Position numbers and translations under genes: made by a program
Part shown: piece by piece, positions 1 to 6,906 of the stretch
Layout of the letters: each line of letters opens with the position of its first letter
How positions within the stretch are numbered: position 1 is the first letter of the stretch
The notes under the pieces: model-generated
What the model was told of the DNA's origin: nothing
Database searches by the model: none
Seen by the model: only the letters and a program-made list of their open reading frames with translations
Source: an uncultured Bacilli bacterium
GTDB lineage: Bacteria > Bacillota_I > Bacilli_A > RF39 > UBA660
DNA: 12,306 bases
Assembly (NCBI GenBank): GCA_947625365.1
Contig: CANQNZ010000034.1
Coordinates: forward strand, 1-12,306
Reading direction: 5' to 3'

Positions 1-20
1 AAAAAATGCCTATTGTAAAG

Positions 21-69
21 TCAAAAGAAAAGAAACTGTCAAAAAATTAATTATCTAATTTCTCGACAG
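21..69 (-). terminator. Terminator after the PHP-domain gene
   Basis: CTGTC at 36-40 pairs with GACAG at 65-69, and the AT-rich interior can pair further. On the minus strand the stem is followed by a T-rich run (TTTCTTTTCTTTT, from 21-33), which suits Rho-independent termination of the gene ending at 98. The long interior makes it an imperfect hairpin. It could also serve a plus-strand gene lying left of the window. Confidence 0.45.
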
Positions 70-97
70 CCCCTTTTCAACTTATTTAACGCCCAAA

Positions 98-1162
98 TCA
101 TTTGGTTAAGCTTCTTTTTGTTATTTTATCTATTTCTTTACTTAAATCAATCATATCATCTAAGTTATACATAATCGCCCAGTCATGAACGTTTGTAAGA
201 ACATTACTATCGATATAATTATCATTATAATCTAGAGTTATTTTTTCCCCACTTTTATGGTAATCAGTTCCTCCGCTTACATATAAATCTTTTAATTTGG
301 CAGTTTCTTGTAAATAAGCATAGAATGTTTGATTATCTAAATAAGAAGGGTGTCTAATTTCAAGACCATTAATGCTTGGATTACATCTTAAAAAATCACT
401 AGTTAATTTAAAAGAATTATCCCAGGCTTTTTTTACTTTTTCTTCATTACCAGACTTAGCAAAATAAGCCGCTGTGTGCGGGAAGAATGCCAAACCTTCA
501 TTATTATGAATAGCTTCAATTATATTTGCAACTTTTGGATAAAATTTTGAGTAATCAATAAAGAATTGACTATCTGGATTTTTCATTTCCCTATTTCTAA
601 AAGCTCTTGGATTTGTTTTTAATTCTTCTAGTAGACCTTTAGATATATTGTAATCTACATATTTCGGGTCTGTTAATCCATATGATATTGCATATCCTGC
701 AAATGGTACATCATCTGTTAATTTTATATTATCATAGTCGACTTTATAACCAATTTCTTTAGCTACCTTTTTGGCAAAATCAAGCTCTTCTTGTTGATAT
801 TGACTAGAATCTAAATAAGCTAATTTTTGGTAATTGTTCAAAATGAAATGATAAAATTCTGCGTAATTTTCTATTTTTAAATTATAAGCTAAAATGTCCA
901 TAGCTATATTACTTCTATTTCCATCTATAGTGGTAAAAGGAAACATACCGGTTAGTTCCATACCAATAATAAATTTTAGCTTTTTATATTTATCTATATC
1001 ATTTTTCTCTAGACTATTAAACAACTCATAATATGATGATAAAGTTCTATGGTCCGTTATTGATAATACAGTTGCTTTTTGCTCTAAAGCTTCATCTAAG
1101 AATGCTTTTTTATTTTTTAAAGTGGCAATATGATTATGTAATCCATAAATTTCTTTACTCAT
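98..1162 (-). CDS. PHP-domain phosphoesterase-like protein
   Basis: A 354-residue cytoplasmic protein with the motif order of the PHP (polymerase and histidinol phosphatase) superfamily: LHNH (H9, H11), ITDH (D37, H38), GMEL (E69), FFPH (H229), GLEIRHP (H271) and the closing GGTDYH (D300, H302). PHP enzymes are metal-dependent phosphoesterases or nucleases; the substrate here is unknown. Two usual ligands look altered: the Ser-Asp normally following HxH is absent, and where relatives have a His before an 'ILG' strand this protein has D89 (DILA). The insert at about 100-215 is longer than in the small TrpH/YciV type. Start: ATG at 1160-1162 with GAGGAAAAG upstream. It lies 38 nt downstream of the next gene with no promoter or terminator seen between, so the two may be co-transcribed. 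The fold is fairly sure; activity is not. Confidence 0.85.
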   Translation of the reverse strand: MSKEIYGLHNHIATLKNKKAFLDEALEQKATVLSITDHRTLSSYYELFNSLEKNDIDKYKKLKFIIGMELTGMFPFTTIDGNRSNIAMDILAYNLKIENYAEFYHFILNNYQKLAYLDSSQYQQEELDFAKKVAKEIGYKVDYDNIKLTDDVPFAGYAISYGLTDPKYVDYNISKGLLEELKTNPRAFRNREMKNPDSQFFIDYSKFYPKVANIIEAIHNNEGLAFFPHTAAYFAKSGNEEKVKKAWDNSFKLTSDFLRCNPSINGLEIRHPSYLDNQTFYAYLQETAKLKDLYVSGGTDYHKSGEKITLDYNDNYIDSNVLTNVHDWAIMYNLDDMIDLSKEIDKITKRSLTK

Positions 1163-1200
1163 ATCTTTTCCTCATTTCTTACCCAATTAATTTAAAATTT

Positions 1201-1785
1201 CTATTTTTTTCGTGATAATGTTAATTTAGCATTGTTAGTAAGATTAAATTTAGCAACAATATTATTTAATATCATAGCAGTAACATAATTATAACCTACA
1301 AATTTAATAGATTTTAAATAAGTTGAATTATCTTGAAGGAATGCTTTAAGATATTGAGCTTGTCTTACAATATTAAGGTTAGAATTATGAACAATAAGTT
1401 CGACATCATGAAAATTGTCCTCTGATATATAATCTGATAAATATGAAAATTTCAAATTAACAATGTTAACACTAATTTGCTTTATAGATTTATTATGCTT
1501 ATTACCCTCAAAACAGAAAGAAGCATCGGGCTCCATCCAAGTTAAATCTAGGGCATCTATATAGTCCGCATAATTTAAAGGAGAATAATTTACAACATTT
1601 TCATATCCTAGTTCTTCATAATGAGATAGTTCAACACTTCCCAAATATTCATCGTATTCATCAATTATATACGCTTGCGCATCTTTTAATAGATAAACTA
1701 CATTTTCGCTAATTTCTATATGGGCATTATTATAAATCTTAGATAAATGTTCTAATTTCTCATCTGATATATTACAATTTTTCAC
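1201..1785 (-). CDS. Hypothetical protein, GTG start
   Basis: A 194-residue acidic cytoplasmic protein I do not recognise. No signal peptide, membrane segment or catalytic motif is visible. Residues from about 100 to the end alternate hydrophobic strands and short helices (SVNIVNLKF, DVELIVHN, KSIKFVGYN), vaguely like a leucine-rich or ankyrin-type layout, but this is not a firm assignment. An open frame continues upstream to a TTG at 1837-1839, but that TTG is part of a TTGACA box and the first 18 codons span the promoter. I therefore start at GTG 1783-1785, preceded by AGAAAGGA with 8 nt spacing. It is probably the first gene of a two-gene unit with the PHP gene (38-nt gap). Confidence 0.8.
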   Translation of the reverse strand: MKNCNISDEKLEHLSKIYNNAHIEISENVVYLLKDAQAYIIDEYDEYLGSVELSHYEELGYENVVNYSPLNYADYIDALDLTWMEPDASFCFEGNKHNKSIKQISVNIVNLKFSYLSDYISEDNFHDVELIVHNSNLNIVRQAQYLKAFLQDNSTYLKSIKFVGYNYVTAMILNNIVAKFNLTNNAKLTLSRKK

Positions 1786-1810
1786 ATTTATTTTCCTTTC
1801 TATGGCTGAT

Positions 1811-1839
1811 ATTATAAAGTTTACTATGTATTTTGTCAA
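1811..1839 (-). promoter_or_regulatory. Consensus sigma-A promoter of the 1201-1785 gene
   Basis: TTGACA at 1834-1839 and TATAAT at 1811-1816 (read on the minus strand), separated by exactly 17 nt: 12 of 12 consensus positions. The predicted transcription start near 1804 leaves a leader of about 20 nt before the GTG. It sits 43 nt past the stop of the upstream gene, so this gene is transcribed independently. Confidence 0.92.
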
Positions 1840-1882
1840 TTATATTATATAGGTATTAATTACTTTGAGATTTATCCTACTT

Positions 1883-2464
1883 CTAGTGTTTTTTAAATTT
1901 ATTAAAAAAGGATAATTTTCTTTGAACATTAGGGATATCATCTTTACTCGCCGGCGTAATTTGGTAAGCAAAGTTAAGTAATTCATCAAAGAATACTTCA
2001 AATTCTTGATAGTAGTATTCATACTTAGAACCACTTGTTCTAATACGTACTTTTATAGGATTAAAATAATCCAATTTACTAGCATTTTCATCTCGCATTA
2101 TCGATACTATAATTTCTTTACCTGTAAATTGTAATTGTAATTTATTATCTTTTTCACTATCAGAATGCCAAGTTATAGTTTTACTTTCTAAATCTATAAA
2201 ATCTTTTGGTAAATTACTATACTCGTCATTATTATCGCTATGTAAAATGTATCTACCTATTATTAATTTCATTAAATTTTCAAAAATAAAATAAGTTTGC
2301 CATTCTTTTCTATTTCTTGAATAAAAATTGATAGAAAATCTTATATCATTATTTGTTGAAAACCAGATATCGTCATCTGCTCCTTTTTCAACGCTAAATG
2401 TTTCGTCATTTTTTTCAATAATAACATTTCCATAATTATATTTTATTTCGTAATTATTATCCAT
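1883..2464 (-). CDS. Hypothetical protein
   Basis: A 193-residue cytoplasmic, beta-rich protein of unknown function. It has many charged and aromatic residues, a DDDIWFSTNNDIRFSIN stretch near residues 30-46, and a C-terminal EYYYQEFEVFFDELL segment that looks helical. No catalytic motif, signal peptide or membrane segment is visible. The frame is open up to a TTG at 2513-2515, but that TTG belongs to a perfect TTGACA box and the intervening 17 codons contain TATAAT and the ribosome-binding site. The real start is ATG 2462-2464, behind AGGAGGG at 2468-2474. It is divergent from the transglutaminase-fold gene across a 164-nt region that carries both promoters. No terminator is evident after its TAG stop. 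Confidence 0.82.
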   Translation of the reverse strand: MDNNYEIKYNYGNVIIEKNDETFSVEKGADDDIWFSTNNDIRFSINFYSRNRKEWQTYFIFENLMKLIIGRYILHSDNNDEYSNLPKDFIDLESKTITWHSDSEKDNKLQLQFTGKEIIVSIMRDENASKLDYFNPIKVRIRTSGSKYEYYYQEFEVFFDELLNFAYQITPASKDDIPNVQRKLSFFNKFKKH

Positions 2465-2486
2465 AAACCCTCCTAAGTTTTGAAAT

Positions 2487-2515
2487 ATTATATAATACGA
2501 TATCTTGGATGTCAA
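2487..2515 (-). promoter_or_regulatory. Consensus sigma-A promoter of the 1883-2464 gene
   Basis: On the minus strand TTGACA (2510-2515) and TATAAT (2487-2492) are 17 nt apart, a full 12/12 match. The AGGAGGG ribosome-binding site follows at 2468-2474, so the leader is short (about 17 nt). Confidence 0.92.
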
Positions 2516-2539
2516 AATCTTAAACTACTTATATTATTA

Positions 2540-2568
2540 TTGCAAGTTTATCCCTTTTTTGATAGAAT
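2540..2568 (+). promoter_or_regulatory. Promoter of the transglutaminase-fold gene
   Basis: TTGCAA (2540-2545, 4/6) and TAGAAT (2563-2568, 5/6) with a 17-nt spacer, about 60 nt before the ATG. The box is divergent from, and 24 nt away from, the -35 of the minus-strand gene, so a regulator bound between them could affect both. Confidence 0.6.
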
Positions 2569-2628
2569 ATGAAACTATAAACTAAATATGTAATATGCTT
2601 AAAAAAAGTATATAACGGGAGAATTAAT

Positions 2629-3726
2629 ATGAAAGAAAAAAATAAGAATAACGATGAATTAAACCAGAAAGTGGAGCAATTAAAGCAAGAATTTGAAACT
2701 TTAACTCAGGCCCAAAAAGAGTTATTACTATATAGAAAAATTGCTCAAATAGTAGAAAAAGAACATAATTGGAAAGATTTTGATAATTTTCTTTTTTACA
2801 ATCCAGTTAAAAACGATGAATTAACATGCTTAATAGAAGCAGCAGATATAGGGAAATTAAAACCTTTAGTAGCATATGCAATGAGTGATTATAAATTAAC
2901 ATATCAAGAAGTCAATCAAGAATCATTAATTAGGTATAATCATGTTTTGGAAAATTATAAAAAATTGGCTCAAGAATTTAAGCTAAACTCTTCATTAGAT
3001 TTATCACACTTATTAACTTATATGCTATGGAATGGTTATTTTTCTGTAAGTAAAGAACATTCTTATCAATTACAAGATAGAAAACTATTACCGGGAATGT
3101 ATTCTTTTGATGTTATAAATGGAAAAGGGGTTTGTCTAGCTTATGCTGAGCTTTTACATAATTATTTAGAAGTATGTGATAAAAATTCCGCTCTTTTAAT
3201 TTGCAAAGTACCTACAAAGAAAAAAGCTATTAGCTGTGATTATAGCCCGGAAATAGAAAGAAACATAAGTAGTAATGCAAAAGGTAAAGTTATTAGTGGT
3301 TTTGTAACCTTTCTTCTAAGAGGATTAATTAACAAAATAGGTAATCATGCTATAACTTTAATTGAAGAAAATGAGAAAATTTATGCTTATGACCCAACGA
3401 ATTTATATGCCCTAAATATAAAAAATGCAGTAGAGGCTTCTCTAATAAATGGAAAAGGAGAATATAAGTTAAACCCTTTAACTACTCTTATGATAGATTG
3501 TAATGCTGACCCTCATCATATATACGAAAAATTATTAACAAATGATATTAAACCAGCATTATCTAGAAAAGAATTTATTTTTAGTTTTGAAAATTTAATG
3601 GAGTTAATAAATAGCAACATTGGTTTGCTTGATGATGCTTACGATAATATTCATAGTGATTTAGAGCATATTGCTAAACAAACAGAGGATATTAATAATT
3701 TTTATAAATTATTAAAAAGGAAATAA
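2629..3726 (+). CDS. Transglutaminase-like (papain-fold) cytoplasmic protein
   Basis: A 365-residue protein. The N-terminus (about 5-45) is a charged, heptad-like likely coiled coil. The core around 160-260 carries the transglutaminase-like superfamily signature: GKGVCLAYA with C169, GNHAITLI with H240, and YAYDPTN with D255, in the order and spacing of a Cys-His-Asp triad. Members act as peptidases, transglutaminases or peptide-processing enzymes. With no signal peptide or transmembrane segment, this one should act inside the cell, unlike many bacterial relatives. An extra stretch (195-235) lies between the Cys and His motifs, and a helical tail follows 310. Start: ATG with GGGAGA at 2617-2622. 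The glycosylase-family gene follows 30 nt later, suggesting co-transcription. The substrate is unknown. Confidence 0.82.
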   Translation: MKEKNKNNDELNQKVEQLKQEFETLTQAQKELLLYRKIAQIVEKEHNWKDFDNFLFYNPVKNDELTCLIEAADIGKLKPLVAYAMSDYKLTYQEVNQESLIRYNHVLENYKKLAQEFKLNSSLDLSHLLTYMLWNGYFSVSKEHSYQLQDRKLLPGMYSFDVINGKGVCLAYAELLHNYLEVCDKNSALLICKVPTKKKAISCDYSPEIERNISSNAKGKVISGFVTFLLRGLINKIGNHAITLIEENEKIYAYDPTNLYALNIKNAVEASLINGKGEYKLNPLTTLMIDCNADPHHIYEKLLTNDIKPALSRKEFIFSFENLMELINSNIGLLDDAYDNIHSDLEHIAKQTEDINNFYKLLKRK

Positions 3727-3756
3727 AATATCTATTTTTAAAAGTGGGTTGATAAT

Positions 3757-4470
3757 ATGATTAAACAAAAAACTTTTGCAGATAATGTATTAGAATTTAA
3801 TGATTATTTAGCTAAAATATCATTAGATTTATTTGATAATTATACAATTAGTAATCCTTTTAGTAGTAATAATAAAGAGCAAATAAAAAAAGTAACTAAA
3901 GCTTTCTATCAAAAATATTATAACGATTATAATAAAAGATTTTTAATACTTGGTAGCTCTCCGGCTAGAAAAGGTACGGCAATAACAGGCGTTCCTTTTG
4001 AAGATGCAGAGCATCTTTATAAACAAACCGGTATTATGATTGATGATTTTTATATTAATAAATCAAAATCTAATTTTCTGTATGATGTAATGGACCAATA
4101 TGGAGGGTGTGAAAAATTCTATAAAGACTTTTTTATGAGCTTTTTATGTCCATTAGGAATAGTAAATGTTAATTCAAAAGGAAATAAAGTTAATTCCAAT
4201 TATTATGAAAATAAAAAACTAGAAAATATTTTATATCCTTTTATTGTAGATTCTTTAAAAAGACAGATTGCTTTTGGTATTGATACATCTAAATGTTACT
4301 GTATAGGCAGTGGAAAAAATTTTAAAGTTTTAACCAAAATAAATGAGCAATACAAATTTTTCGATAAGATTGTTGCTTTAGAACATCCAAGATTTATCAT
4401 GCAATATAATTCGAAAGATAAAAATAAATATTTAAATAAATACCTTAATGAATTAAACAATAAAGATTAA
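3757..4470 (+). CDS. SMUG2-like uracil-DNA glycosylase family protein
   Basis: A 237-residue cytoplasmic protein matching, from memory, the SMUG2/DUF4918 branch of the uracil-DNA glycosylase superfamily. The active-site strand is LGSSPARKGTAITGVPF (65-81), followed by DFYI (97-100) and FMSFLCPLG (126-134). YCIGSGKNFK (181-190) is a central strand and loop, and EHPRFIMQY (209-217) supplies the His-Pro-Arg motif (H210) that inserts into DNA in relatives. The expected role is excision of uracil or damaged pyrimidine from DNA; the lineage is poorly studied and its base specificity is not certain. It starts at an ATG with a modest AAGTGGG site, 30 nt after the transglutaminase-fold gene. The C-terminus (220-237) is a short Lys/Asn-rich tail. 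It is convergent with the aminopeptidase gene. Confidence 0.85.
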   Translation: MIKQKTFADNVLEFNDYLAKISLDLFDNYTISNPFSSNNKEQIKKVTKAFYQKYYNDYNKRFLILGSSPARKGTAITGVPFEDAEHLYKQTGIMIDDFYINKSKSNFLYDVMDQYGGCEKFYKDFFMSFLCPLGIVNVNSKGNKVNSNYYENKKLENILYPFIVDSLKRQIAFGIDTSKCYCIGSGKNFKVLTKINEQYKFFDKIVALEHPRFIMQYNSKDKNKYLNKYLNELNNKD

Positions 4471-4485
4471 TGATTATAATATATG

Positions 4486-4511
4486 AAAAAATCATCTCTA
4501 AATAGAGATGA
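4486..4511 (-). terminator. Rho-independent terminator of the aminopeptidase gene
   Basis: TCATCTCT (4492-4499) and AGAGATGA (4504-4511) form an 8-bp stem with a 4-nt loop. On the minus strand the stem is followed directly by TTTTTT (4486-4491), so it terminates the leftward aminopeptidase gene. On the plus strand it lacks a T-tract, but may still slow transcription from the glycosylase side. Confidence 0.85.
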
Positions 4512-4529
4512 AACATGTATAATAGATTT

Positions 4530-5834
4530 TTATTTATGTAAAATTCTTATTTTATTTTTTTCTTTAATTATTGTACTATTATAAAATTCTAATAATGACT
4601 TGTACATATAGAAAACATCTTTAGACCCGATTGTTTCATTAGTAGAATGCATGGCTAACTGTGGAAGTCCAATATCTATTGAGTCAACACCAACATGACT
4701 TTGACTAATTCCTCCCATGGTGGCCCCACATTTCATATCAGCTCTACAAGCAAAATCTTGATAAGGAATTTTTGCATAATCACATATTCCTTTAAATAAA
4801 GAAGATGTAACAGCATCAGTAGTATAATTAGTATGATGCTTAATAACAACCCCATTATTTAAAAGTACTTTATTAGTAGGGTCGTTTTTTGACACCGCAT
4901 TAGGGTGCATAGCATGGGCATTATCGGCACTTATAACAACTGTATTATGTAAAGCCACTAATAAATTAATATCTGATGCACTTGCAATTCTAGTTAATGT
5001 ATCGATAAGAAATGTTGAGTCTGCTCCCTGCACAGTTAAACTTCCTATTTCTTCATTATTAAATGCACATAACACATTTATAGAATTTGTATTGTCTGCT
5101 TCAACAAAACTTGTAAAGGCCGGAAGTAGCGATGCTAAATCGTCTAATCGTGGAGCTAAAATAAATTCATCATTTAATCCAACATACTTAGCCTTATCTC
5201 TATTGTAAAGATATAAATCATAATCACATATTTTATCCACATCTTCGCCCGATTTAGATAAATTTTCTCTAATAATATATTCTAATTTCCTATCATTACT
5301 TAAAGAAATTATTGGTAACATATCAACTTGGTGATTTAATGAATTTTTTTCATTTACCTCTCTGTTTATATGGATTGCTTGACTAGGTATAACTAATAAA
5401 TCTTTATTGATATTTACTAATTGTTTAGTATATATACCATCTTTCAATGTAACAACTCTTCCTGCTAAAGATAATGGTCTATCAAGCCAAGAATAATTTA
5501 TCATTCCTCCATATCCATTTATATTTAATTTCATATAATTACTATCAAACATCTCAGGATTTGGTTTAATTGAAAAACTTGGTGAGTCCGCATGAGCAGA
5601 AATAATATTAAACCCAACTTTTTCTTTTTTTTCAGACATTTTAAAAGCTATTAAAGAAGAATCATTTCTAGTAACAAAGTATTTTCCACATTCTTTTAAA
5701 TTAATCCATGGCTCACTTTCATATAATTCTTCAAACCCATTTTCTATTAGATTATGTCTTAAATTATCAACACAGTAATAAGCATTTGGAGTTTTATCAA
5801 TAAAACTCATTAATCTTTTATTTATACTTTCCAT
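4530..5834 (-). CDS. apeB: M18 family aminopeptidase (aspartyl aminopeptidase type)
   Basis: A 434-residue protein of the usual M18 length. These cytoplasmic dinuclear-metal exopeptidases remove N-terminal residues, often acidic ones, from peptides during peptide turnover. All ligand motifs are present in order: SAHADSP (H81), APRLDDLAS (D231), FNNEEIGS (catalytic E261, ligand E262), SADNAHAMHPN (D304) and GLPQLAMHSTNE (H396). The WLDRPLSLAGRV segment near 116-127 is typical of the dimerisation/lid region. Start: ATG with AAAGGAG upstream. It is monocistronic, with its own terminator at 4486-4511. The gene symbol follows the bacterial M18 naming; the exact substrate preference cannot be read from sequence. 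Confidence 0.95.
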   Translation of the reverse strand: MESINKRLMSFIDKTPNAYYCVDNLRHNLIENGFEELYESEPWINLKECGKYFVTRNDSSLIAFKMSEKKEKVGFNIISAHADSPSFSIKPNPEMFDSNYMKLNINGYGGMINYSWLDRPLSLAGRVVTLKDGIYTKQLVNINKDLLVIPSQAIHINREVNEKNSLNHQVDMLPIISLSNDRKLEYIIRENLSKSGEDVDKICDYDLYLYNRDKAKYVGLNDEFILAPRLDDLASLLPAFTSFVEADNTNSINVLCAFNNEEIGSLTVQGADSTFLIDTLTRIASASDINLLVALHNTVVISADNAHAMHPNAVSKNDPTNKVLLNNGVVIKHHTNYTTDAVTSSLFKGICDYAKIPYQDFACRADMKCGATMGGISQSHVGVDSIDIGLPQLAMHSTNETIGSKDVFYMYKSLLEFYNSTIIKEKNKIRILHK

Positions 5835-5861
5835 TTAAAACTCTCCTTTGTTTAGTTAGGT

Positions 5862-5867
5862 ATTATA
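5862..5867 (-). promoter_or_regulatory. -10 box of the aminopeptidase gene
   Basis: A perfect TATAAT on the minus strand, about 30 nt before the start codon. The position 17 nt upstream (TTTTAA) is a poor -35 (3/6), so the promoter is probable but weak or activator-dependent. Confidence 0.5.
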
Positions 5868-5924
5868 CTATAGCTTTTCGGATTTTAAAAGGTTATTTAT
5901 AGTTTTATTTTTCTAATGAAGTTA

Positions 5925-5933
5925 TGGTAAAAT
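5925..5933 (+). promoter_or_regulatory. Possible orphan extended -10 promoter
   Basis: TGG followed by TAAAAT on the plus strand forms an extended -10 element, but no plus-strand gene follows. It would transcribe antisense to the gene remnant at 5952-6167. It may be chance in AT-rich DNA. Confidence 0.2.
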
Positions 5934-5951
5934 AGTATTAGAAATCAAAAT

Positions 5952-6167
5952 TTAAATTTTAATTATCGGTGTATATTTAGTTAGAAAGTCAAAAAATAAA
6001 TGGGATTTGAAATAATTTAAAGAGAGATGCTCCAATTTTTCTGAATGTTTTAATTGGTCCGAACTTTCAAAATAAGATAAACTAGAAATTTCTTCTTTAT
6101 TTTCCTTAAAATAATCAAAAATTCGGGTTACGACTACTCGAAAAAGTTTAATAATTTTACCTTCTTT
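5952..6167 (-). pseudogene. Start-less open frame, probable gene remnant
   Basis: Seventy-one sense codons between stops at 6168-6170 and 5952-5954. The frame has no ATG or GTG, and its only TTG is internal, so ordinary gene finding would miss it. The translation looks like a real protein: basic-hydrophobic (IIKLFRVVVTRIFDYFKENK), then two amphipathic helices (QLKHSEKLEHLSLNYFKSHL), ending near 'TKYTPIIKI'. The helical pattern vaguely recalls the C-terminal half of a TetR-type regulator, but I cannot assign it. AGAAGG sits 7 nt before an ATT codon at 6150-6152, so either a start codon was lost or a non-standard AUU start is used. It lies after the terminator of the PNPOx gene. Most likely it is the 3' part of a lost gene. 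Confidence 0.5.
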
Positions 6168-6177
6168 TTACCTTTAA

Positions 6178-6202
6178 ATAAAAATGGGCAATCTCTTGCT
6201 CA
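6178..6202 (-). terminator. Terminator of the PNPOx-family gene
   Basis: On the minus strand TGAGCAA (from 6196-6202) pairs with TTGCCCA (from 6185-6191) around a GAGA loop, with one A-C mismatch, and is followed by TTTTTATTT. It lies 24 nt after the stop codon of the flavin-type gene. Confidence 0.65.
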
Positions 6203-6225
6203 ATTTAAATTATAAATAAAAGGGT

Positions 6226-6603
6226 TTATTCAAAGTTTTGTACATCATTTACAGTAACTACAATAGCTCCCTTAGGTTTTATAGCTCCAAAGGGAGTAAC
6301 CTCATTATTACTAAAAAATGTATTTTTACAGAAATCATAATATTTTCCATCAGTAAAATAATTTGCATTACCAAATATTCTTAATCCTTTATAATTTTCA
6401 TCAAACACTGTCAAAACTACATTAGGATTATATTGAACATTTTCTTGCGTGTTTACCATTTCATTAACCGAAATTATTATTTTATTTTCTTCAATTACTC
6501 TAATGTCGGAAGCAACAGAGAGATTAGGATTATTATTTTTATTTACTGTGGCAATATGCATTGGTTTGCCATTAATTAAATCTTTATAATTAAATAAATT
6601 CAT
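6226..6603 (-). CDS. Pyridoxamine 5'-phosphate oxidase family (FMN split-barrel) protein
   Basis: A 125-residue protein with the layout of the small FMN-binding split-barrel fold: an opening helix, then PMHIATVNKNNNPNLSVASD (15-34, first strands), KIIISVNEM (41-49), a helix with VQYNPNVVLTVFD (57-69), and LRIFGNANYF (74-83). PNPOx-fold proteins bind FMN, F420 or heme and act as oxidases, reductases or cofactor-binding proteins. At this length it is a minimal domain, probably dimeric, and not a true PdxH. Start: ATG with AAGGA upstream. It is a single gene with its own terminator and a palindromic site at the promoter, suggesting control by a dedicated repressor. The substrate is unknown. Confidence 0.82.
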   Translation of the reverse strand: MNLFNYKDLINGKPMHIATVNKNNNPNLSVASDIRVIEENKIIISVNEMVNTQENVQYNPNVVLTVFDENYKGLRIFGNANYFTDGKYYDFCKNTFFSNNEVTPFGAIKPKGAIVVTVNDVQNFE

Positions 6604-6626
6604 ATTTATCCTTCTTTCTATTTATG

Positions 6627-6656
6627 ATTCTACATTAATTAAGTTATTACTTAATT
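6627..6656 (-). promoter_or_regulatory. Promoter with palindromic operator candidate, PNPOx-family gene
   Basis: A -10 box TAGAAT (6627-6632, minus strand) lies 24 nt before the ATG. Directly upstream, covering the spacer and -35 position, is an exact inverted repeat AATTAAGT-TATT-ACTTAATT (6637-6656). Its placement fits a repressor operator blocking polymerase. A candidate -35 (TTAAGT, 16-nt spacing) lies inside the right arm. Confidence 0.5.
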
Positions 6657-6682
6657 CAAACTGTTGATAAACGAAAAGTTTG

Positions 6683-6697
6683 ATCTCTACTAGAGAT
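6683..6697. repeat. Short inverted repeat ATCTCTA-C-TAGAGAT
   Basis: Seven-base arms around a single base. The same arms, with an AA spacer, form the core of the aminopeptidase terminator at 4493-4508. There is no T-tract on either side here, so it is not an obvious terminator. It could be a protein-binding site or a coincidence. Confidence 0.4.
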
Positions 6698-6787
6698 GAG
6701 GTATATCCACATATTTAATAAATAGATTATATCTTAAAAAAATAAATAATACAAAAAAATTTCATAATTCAGAACTTTTAAAATTTT

Positions 6788-6823
6788 TCTTGCGGCATTT
6801 CTTGTGACATTTTTTACGACATT
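6788..6823. repeat. Three contiguous 12-bp tandem repeats
   Basis: Units TCTTGCGGCATT, TCTTGTGACATT and TTTTACGACATT follow one another without gaps. Adjacent units differ at 2 to 3 positions, and every unit ends in CATT. They stand out as GC-richer in a very AT-rich 200-nt stretch (6698-6906) that holds no supportable gene. On the minus strand they read in frame as N-V-V-K / N-V-T-R / N-A-A-R within a start-less open frame (6734-6889). Confidence 0.7.
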
Positions 6824-6906
6824 ACTTAAATATTGTTTTCCATTTTTTAACAAATAAATAAAGCTTATTAGGAAAACTAGGAAAAAATTTTAGATATGAT
6901 ATATAG

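Noticed and set aside
1033..1215. 60-codon plus-strand open frame
   Set aside because: It lies antisense to the PHP gene start, is Phe/Leu-rich low-quality translation, and has no ribosome-binding site.
1840..2034. 64-codon minus-strand open frame
   Set aside because: It is an alternative frame inside the 3' part of the 1883-2464 gene with no own ribosome-binding site.
6123..6143. Hairpin TTCGGGT...ACTCGAA resembling a structured RNA or terminator
   Set aside because: It lies inside the protein-like frame 5952-6167, and on the minus strand, where the T-run is, the stem has a mismatch. A chance stem is more likely.
6734..6889. 51-codon minus-strand frame across the 12-bp repeats
   Set aside because: Its only possible start is an SD-less TTG and both ends are low-complexity Phe/Leu/Tyr runs, so I do not call it a gene.
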